A program made the position numbers and the translations under genes. DNA of 17,791 bases from contig CABUUB010000037.1 of the NCBI GenBank assembly GCA_902494625.1, positions 1 to 17,791 of the forward strand. The letters are read 5' to 3'. The notes under the pieces were generated by a model, which had not been told where the DNA came from, ran no database searches, and saw only the letters and a list, made by a program, of their open reading frames with translations. Shown here in pieces: positions 13,805 to 17,791 of this stretch. Source of the DNA: an uncultured Collinsella sp. Its GTDB lineage: Bacteria > Actinomycetota > Coriobacteriia > Coriobacteriales > Coriobacteriaceae. The first letter of the stretch is position 1. Each line of letters begins with the position of its first letter.

Positions 13805-16528
13805 TTACTTCTTCTTTTTGCTTGGCATCGAGACTTTGATGCCTTGGGCGGACTTGGTCACGCGAGAGCGCTTGGCTCCGGTACTCTTCTTTTTCTTGGG
13901 CTGGGCCTGGGCCACGCCCTCGAGTGCACGGGCCTCGGCCTCGCGAGCGGTGCGATCTTCGCGGCGCTGCGCCATGTCGGCGGCGACGCGCTTGGCAAAA
14001 CGCTCGGCCGTCGAACCCGTCGAGCTCACCTTGCCGCCACCGCGACCCAGGTGGACGCGCACACCACGGCCAAAACCAGTTGCGGCATGACGACGACGAG
14101 GCTTGAGCGAATCCATCATCGTGGCGAGCTTAAAGAACACCGAGCAGGTAAAGACCACGATGACAGCCAAGATAACCATCTGGCCCATCGACAGGTTGGC
14201 AATGGACAGCAGCTCCGGGAATCCGATAACGCCCACCAGGATGCCGGCGACTACAAACACAAAGAGCACAACACGTAAGGGCGTGAGAGGCTGCGAGATG
14301 CGCCAGATCAGGCTGACGCTCGCCGCGCACGACGTAAGCAGACACATCGTAGACAGCGTGAGTTGGCTAAAGCCAAACACGCGCGCCACAAAGATATCGA
14401 GCGCCGCAGCCAAAATGACTGCAATCGACGCCGGCAATGCACGCTTGAGTACGTTGGTCAAAAATGACCCCTTCACGCGAGCATTGTTGGGCTCCAGGCC
14501 CAACACAAAGCCCGGCGCGCCGATGCAGAAAAAGTTAATGAGCGTCATCTGGATGGGCTCGAAGGGGTACGGCGGCAGCGCGATACACAGCGCCGCCAGG
14601 CCCATCGAGAACAGCGTCTTAGTCAGGAACAGCGACGCCGAACGCTGCAGGTTGTTGATGGAGCGACGGCCCTCGGCCACCACGGCGGGCATCGAGGCAA
14701 AGTCGTTGTCGACGAGTACGATCTCGGCCACGTTGCGCGCGGCATCGGAACCGGCCGCCATGGCCACGGAGCAGTCGGCCTCCTTGAGCGCCAGCACGTC
14801 GTTGACGCCGTCGCCCGTCATGGCCACGGTGTGCTCGCGGCGCTTGAGCGCCTGCACGAGCTCGCGCTTCTGCTGCGGGGTCACACGACCAAAGACATGG
14901 TAGCGGTCCACTGCGGCATCGAGCTTGGCCGGCGTATCGAGCGTCGTGGCGTCCACATAAGCGTCCGCCCCCGGCACGCCCACCACGCGCGCGATCGACG
15001 ACACCGTACGCGGGTCGTCACCACTGATCACGTTGAGGGTCACGCCCTGCTCGTTAAAGTAGCCGATGGTCTCGGCCGCCGAGGTACGAATCTCGTCGCG
15101 GATGGTCACAAAGCCCACGGGCTCGGCCTCGCCCACCATATCGCCATCGGGCGTAAAGCCGTCCACGCGCGCCACCACGAGCACACGGCAGGTATCGGCA
15201 AGCTCGGCGACACGGTTCTCGACCTGGGCAAACACACGATCAGAGAGCACAAACTGCGCTGCACCCATCACATAGGAGCCCTGCGCAAACGACGCGCCGC
15301 TCCACTTTTTGGAGGACGAGAACGGAATGACCGACAGCGGCTCAGACACCTCGACCGGGCGATCGGCGTAATAGTTGAGCAGCGCCTGGCAGGTCTCGTT
15401 GGCATCGGCCGAAGTCGCACGCGCGACGTTAGCCAGCGCAAAATCGAGCACTGTGGTATCGACGGGAACAGCCGCCTCGTCCGAGTCCACTCCAAAGCCA
15501 ACACCCTCAACAGGCAGCGGGTAGGTTCCCTCGACCTCCATACGACCCGAGGTAATGGTGCCCGTCTTGTCCAGGCACAGCACGTCAACGCGCGCGAGCG
15601 TCTCGATGCAGTAGAGCTGCTGTGCCAGCACCTTGCGACGCGCCAGGCGCACCGTGGCAATCGCGAGCACCGACGAAGTCAGCAGCACCAGGCCCTGCGG
15701 AATCATGCCCAGCAGGGCGCCCACCGTGGACAGCAGCGCCGAAGAAGGCACACGACCGGCCAGCAGCTCGGAAAAGCACCACGAAAGCGCGCTATCGCCC
15801 GGGGTTCCCGCGGCATCCCACAGCTCGCTCACGCTCGAGGCAAACAACGCCAAACCGAGCGGGATCATGATGATGGTCGCAAAGCGCACGATGGCGTTAA
15901 GCGCGTTCATGATCTCGGAATTGACCTTTTTGACGTACTTGGCCTCATTGTTGATCTTGGCCACGTAGTTGTCGGCGCCGACATGGATCACGCGGGCGCG
16001 CAGCAGGCCCGAGTCGATAAAGCTGCCGCTCATGAGCTCGGAACCGGGCTGCTTCTTAATAAGGTCGCTCTCGCCCGTCAGCAGGCTCTCGTTCACGAGC
16101 GCCTCACCCGAAACTACCACGGCGTCAGCGGGAATCTGGTCGCCGCGCCCCAGGCGGATGATGTCGTCGAGCACGATCTGGTCCAGGTCGAGCTCCACCT
16201 CGGCGCCGTCGCGCACCGCGATGGCCTTCTTGGAGGTCAGCAGCGTGAGCTTATCGACCATCTTCTTGGAACGCATGGACTGAATGACGCCAATGGCGGT
16301 ATTGAGAAACACCACGAACAGGAACGTCAGATTCTTAAACGAACCGGTCAAAATGACCAGGAACGCCAAGATCACGTTGATCAAATTGAACAGCGTGCAG
16401 AGGTTCTCGATGATGAGCTCTTTGACCGACTTGGTCTTGAGCTCCATGTTGCGGTTGATCTTACCGGCGGCGATGCGCTCCTCGACCTCGGCGGTTGAGA
16501 GTCCGCGCTCGATATCCGTTGCTGCCAT
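13805..16528 (-). CDS. Cation-translocating P-type ATPase, CtpE/Exp7-like
   Basis: The 907-residue product is an ATP-driven cation pump. Visible motifs are the actuator TGES (about 151-154), the M4 motif IPQGL (about 276-280) in place of the usual PEGLP, the phosphorylation site DKTGT (Asp320), and the hinge motif TGDGVNDVLALKEAD. The IPQGL variant, the SGASFAQGSYVMGAAQF nucleotide-domain pattern and a core of about 800 residues resemble mycobacterial CtpE, a reported calcium pump, so calcium is the best guess. About 100 extra cytoplasmic residues follow the last helix, rich in Lys, Arg and Ala and ending SMPSKKKK. The start is ATG at 16528, with GGGACG 6 bases upstream; GTG 16543 and ATG 16540 lack such a site. 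The promoter is unclear: TTATAC at 16553-16558 could be a -10 box with a poor -35, or the tRNA transcript may read through. Confidence 0.9.
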   Translation of the reverse strand: MAATDIERGLSTAEVEERIAAGKINRNMELKTKSVKELIIENLCTLFNLINVILAFLVILTGSFKNLTFLFVVFLNTAIGVIQSMRSKKMVDKLTLLTSKKAIAVRDGAEVELDLDQIVLDDIIRLGRGDQIPADAVVVSGEALVNESLLTGESDLIKKQPGSELMSGSFIDSGLLRARVIHVGADNYVAKINNEAKYVKKVNSEIMNALNAIVRFATIIMIPLGLALFASSVSELWDAAGTPGDSALSWCFSELLAGRVPSSALLSTVGALLGMIPQGLVLLTSSVLAIATVRLARRKVLAQQLYCIETLARVDVLCLDKTGTITSGRMEVEGTYPLPVEGVGFGVDSDEAAVPVDTTVLDFALANVARATSADANETCQALLNYYADRPVEVSEPLSVIPFSSSKKWSGASFAQGSYVMGAAQFVLSDRVFAQVENRVAELADTCRVLVVARVDGFTPDGDMVGEAEPVGFVTIRDEIRTSAAETIGYFNEQGVTLNVISGDDPRTVSSIARVVGVPGADAYVDATTLDTPAKLDAAVDRYHVFGRVTPQQKRELVQALKRREHTVAMTGDGVNDVLALKEADCSVAMAAGSDAARNVAEIVLVDNDFASMPAVVAEGRRSINNLQRSASLFLTKTLFSMGLAALCIALPPYPFEPIQMTLINFFCIGAPGFVLGLEPNNARVKGSFLTNVLKRALPASIAVILAAALDIFVARVFGFSQLTLSTMCLLTSCAASVSLIWRISQPLTPLRVVLFVFVVAGILVGVIGFPELLSIANLSMGQMVILAVIVVFTCSVFFKLATMMDSLKPRRRHAATGFGRGVRVHLGRGGGKVSSTGSTAERFAKRVAADMAQRREDRTAREAEARALEGVAQAQPKKKKSTGAKRSRVTKSAQGIKVSMPSKKKK

Positions 16529-16559
16529 ACCACGTCCCATCACGTCGCGTCGGTATAAG

Positions 16560-16596
16560 AAAAACCGCCCGGACCATGCGAGGTTCGGACGGTCTT
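16560..16596 (-). terminator. Intrinsic terminator of tRNA-Arg
   Basis: On the minus strand ACCGTCCGAAC (16583-16593) pairs with GTCCGGGCGGT (16564-16574), 11 positions with one A-C mismatch and one wobble, around an 8-base loop, followed by TTTTTCTTAT. It begins 9 bases after the CCA end of the tRNA and ends about 30 bases before the ATPase start. Confidence 0.85.
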
Positions 16597-16604
16597 ACGT
16601 TCGA

Positions 16605-16681
16605 TGGTGCCCCATGTTGGATTCGAACCAACGGCCTTCTGCTCCGGAGGCAGACGCTCTAATCCCCTGAGCTAATAGGGC
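16605..16681 (-). tRNA. tRNA-Arg, anticodon CCG
   Basis: A full 77-base cloverleaf folds by eye. The acceptor arm GCCCTAT pairs with ATGGGGC; the D arm is GCTC/GAGC; the anticodon stem TCTGC/GCAGA encloses loop CTCCGGA, giving anticodon CCG (reads CGG); the variable loop is AGGCC; the T arm is GTTGG/CCAAC with loop TTCGAAT. The discriminator is A, and the CCA end is encoded (16605-16607). A consensus promoter lies upstream and an intrinsic terminator downstream, so it is an independent single-tRNA unit. A CGG-reading tRNA fits a high-GC genome. Confidence 0.97.
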
Positions 16682-16692
16682 CAACGTTTGGC

Positions 16693-16722
16693 ATTATACC
16701 CAAGTGCACCACGGGCTATCAA
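16693..16722 (-). promoter_or_regulatory. Sigma-70-type promoter of tRNA-Arg
   Basis: On the minus strand TTGATA (16717-16722) and a perfect TATAAT (16693-16698) are 18 bases apart, placing the start within about 5-8 bases of the mature tRNA 5' end at 16681. This is a strong promoter, as expected for a tRNA. Confidence 0.85.
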
Positions 16723-16774
16723 AATAAAAGAAAAAGCTTTGCAATTACGTGGGAGACGCGGCGCAACGGCCCAC

Positions 16775-16804
16775 TTTAGAAGGCAAAAGCGAGTCAGATA
16801 GTAT
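16775..16804 (+). promoter_or_regulatory. Candidate promoter of aroF
   Basis: On the plus strand TTTAGA (16775-16780) and TAGTAT (16799-16804) are 18 bases apart. An alternative -10, TATAAA, lies at 16802-16807. The predicted start is near 16811-16814, which leaves a leader of about 75 bases before the aroF ATG and would begin at or next to the ATG of the small ORF at 16813. The -35 match is modest. Confidence 0.5.
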
Positions 16805-16812
16805 AAACTCTC

Positions 16813-16875
16813 ATGCACCATATATACACGGCTCGCGATGCGGGCCGTTTTTGCAAGGGTTATCCATCGAGGTGA
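16813..16875 (+). CDS. Possible 20-residue leader peptide ORF before aroF
   Basis: An ATG at 16813 opens a 20-codon reading frame, MHHIYTARDAGRFCKGYPSR, that stops with TGA at 16873-16875, inside the aroF Shine-Dalgarno region and 10 bases before the aroF ATG. It contains Tyr-4-type codons (TAC, TAT) and one Phe codon, but no run of aromatic codons as in classical leader peptides. No Shine-Dalgarno precedes it; if translated, it would be leaderless from the predicted start. It runs across the stem-loop at 16828-16852, so a translating ribosome would block that stem. This is a weak call based on position. Confidence 0.25.
   Translation: MHHIYTARDAGRFCKGYPSR
16828..16852 (+). promoter_or_regulatory. 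Terminator-like stem-loop in aroF leader (possible attenuator)
   Basis: ACGGCTCGC (16828-16836) pairs with GCGGGCCGT (16840-16848), nine pairs with one T-G wobble, closing a 3-base loop (GAT), followed by TTTTT (16848-16852). No plus-strand gene lies upstream for it to terminate, and it sits between the candidate aroF promoter and the aroF start. This position and form fit a transcription attenuator. No competing antiterminator stem or T-box element could be made out by eye. Confidence 0.55.
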
Positions 16876-16885
16876 GAGGCACACC

Positions 16886-17791
16886 ATGATTGCTATTTTA
16901 AAGCAGAGCGCCAGCGACGAGGCCGTCAGCCATATCGTCAGCTGGATTGAGAAAAAGGGCCTGAAGACCGACGTCTCGCGCGGCGAGAATGAGACGATCA
17001 TCGGCCTGGTGGGCGATACGACCAAGATCGACCCGTTCCTGCTCGAGTCCATGGATGTCGTCGAGCGCGTGCAGCGCGTCTCCGAGCCGTTCAAGCGCGC
17101 CAACCGCAAGTTCCACCCCGAGGACTCCGTCATCGACTGCGGCCACGGCGTCAAGATTGGCGGCGATCAGTTCCAGGTCATCGCCGGCCCGTGCTCCGTC
17201 GAGGGCGAGAACCTCATCCGCATCGCCCGCCGCGTGAAGGCCGCCGGTGCCACGATGCTGCGCGGCGGTGCCTACAAGCCCCGCACCTCCCCCTACGCCT
17301 ACCAGGGCATGGGTCCCGCCGGCCTCGACCTGCTGTGCGAGGCGTCTGCCGAACTCGACATGCCGATCGTCACCGAGATCATGGACCCACGCGACGTGCA
17401 GGTCTTCCTGGACAAGAAGATTGACGTCATGCAGATCGGCGCCCGCAACGCCCAGAACTTCCCCCTGCTCAAGGAGGTCGGCAAGACCCAGACTCCGATT
17501 CTGCTCAAGCGAGGCATGTCCGGCACGATCGATGAGCTGCTCATGGCCGCCGAGTACATCATGAGCGAGGGCAACGACAACGTCATCCTGTGTGAGCGCG
17601 GCATCCGCACCTTCGAGACCCGCACACGCAACACATTTGACCTCAACGCCGTGCCGGTGCTGCACCACCTGTCGCACCTGCCCGTCGTCGCCGACCCCAG
17701 CCACGCCACCGGCTACACCCGCTACGTTGAGCCCATGGCGCTCGCCGCGACCGCCTGCGGTGCCAACGGCCTGGAGATCGAGGTCCACGAC
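16886..17791 (+). CDS. aroF: 3-deoxy-7-phosphoheptulonate synthase, type I-beta (partial, right end cut)
   Basis: This enzyme (DAHP synthase) joins phosphoenolpyruvate and erythrose 4-phosphate in the first step of the shikimate pathway. The 302 residues present cover nearly all of a roughly 340-residue protein. Residues 1-70 form the ferredoxin-like regulatory domain (MIAILKQSASDEAVSHIV) that in Thermotoga maritima gives tyrosine feedback control. The barrel follows with IIAGPCSVEG-type VIAGPCSVEG (99-108), LRGGAYKPRTSPYAYQG, QIGARNAQNF, LLKRGMSGT, ILCERGIRTFE and VVADPSHATG. Expected metal ligands Cys103, His273 and Glu299 are present; the final Asp lies beyond the edge. The ATG at 16886 has GAGAGG 6 bases upstream. 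It is divergent from the tRNA, with its own leader. Confidence 0.96.
   Translation, partial: MIAILKQSASDEAVSHIVSWIEKKGLKTDVSRGENETIIGLVGDTTKIDPFLLESMDVVERVQRVSEPFKRANRKFHPEDSVIDCGHGVKIGGDQFQVIAGPCSVEGENLIRIARRVKAAGATMLRGGAYKPRTSPYAYQGMGPAGLDLLCEASAELDMPIVTEIMDPRDVQVFLDKKIDVMQIGARNAQNFPLLKEVGKTQTPILLKRGMSGTIDELLMAAEYIMSEGNDNVILCERGIRTFETRTRNTFDLNAVPVLHHLSHLPVVADPSHATGYTRYVEPMALAATACGANGLEIEVHD

Noticed and set aside
14831..16498. 555-codon open frame on the plus strand opposite the P-type ATPase
   Set aside because: The minus strand encodes all P-type ATPase motifs here. The opposite frame is His/Arg/Gln-rich, without motifs, membrane pattern or a ribosome binding site that stands out.
16741..16885. 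T-box or other known riboswitch before aroF
   Set aside because: The space from the predicted start to the ATG is only about 75 bases and no T-box sequence or specifier stem is visible.
16898..17788. 296-codon open frame on the minus strand opposite aroF
   Set aside because: The plus strand encodes DAHP synthase with all expected motifs over the same span; the antisense product is low-complexity Asp/Gly/Ala/His-rich.
1..17791. CRISPR array, insertion sequence, prophage or defence system
   Set aside because: No regularly spaced repeats, transposase, integrase or defence-type motifs were seen; gene content is core and densely packed.

Overview
The window is about 60% GC and reads as the chromosomal core of a rod-shaped, high-GC Gram-positive bacterium, most likely a Coriobacteriia member such as Collinsella. 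The lineage is inferred from gene order, protein character and frequent TTG starts; no database search was possible. It holds one nearly continuous minus-strand block (positions 1-16681) and one plus-strand gene entering from the right.

In the direction of transcription (right to left), the minus block starts with tRNA-Arg(CCG), which has a clear promoter and terminator. Next comes a CtpE-like cation P-type ATPase with a long basic tail, then a membrane-anchored double zinc-ribbon protein. A well-formed promoter at 12491-12520 then opens a run of a cyclophilin-type prolyl isomerase, a membrane-anchored TPR protein, and the elongasome set mreB-mreC-mreD-mrdA(PBP2)-rodA. The set continues without a visible break into a DUF697-type protein, a B12-binding radical SAM protein (TIGR03960 type) and its DUF2344/TIGR03936 partner. 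A second strong promoter, overlapping the end of the DUF2344 gene, serves rplU and rpmA. These end at an intrinsic terminator, and the first 17 codons of obgE lie at the left edge.

The logic is cell growth. MreBCD, RodA and PBP2 form the Rod complex that inserts lateral-wall peptidoglycan; L21 and L27 belong to the 50S subunit; Obg is a ribosome-associated GTPase. From memory, the order mre-mrd-rod / radical SAM-DUF2344 / rplU-rpmA-obg is widespread in Actinobacteria, usually with an RNase E/G gene before rplU. Here that RNase gene is missing and a DUF697 protein sits after rodA.

On the plus strand, aroF (a DAHP synthase of the Thermotoga-like class with an N-terminal regulatory domain) runs off the right edge. 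Its roughly 75-base leader has a stem-loop with a T-run and an overlapping 20-codon ORF, so it may be an attenuator.

No mobile element, CRISPR array, prophage or defence island is visible. The least explained parts are the aroF leader, the radical SAM/DUF2344/DUF697 trio inside the growth operon, the ATPase tail, and the two membrane-anchored proteins of unknown function upstream of mreB. No stretch longer than 300 bases lacks a gene; the longest gap is about 200 bases between the tRNA and aroF.
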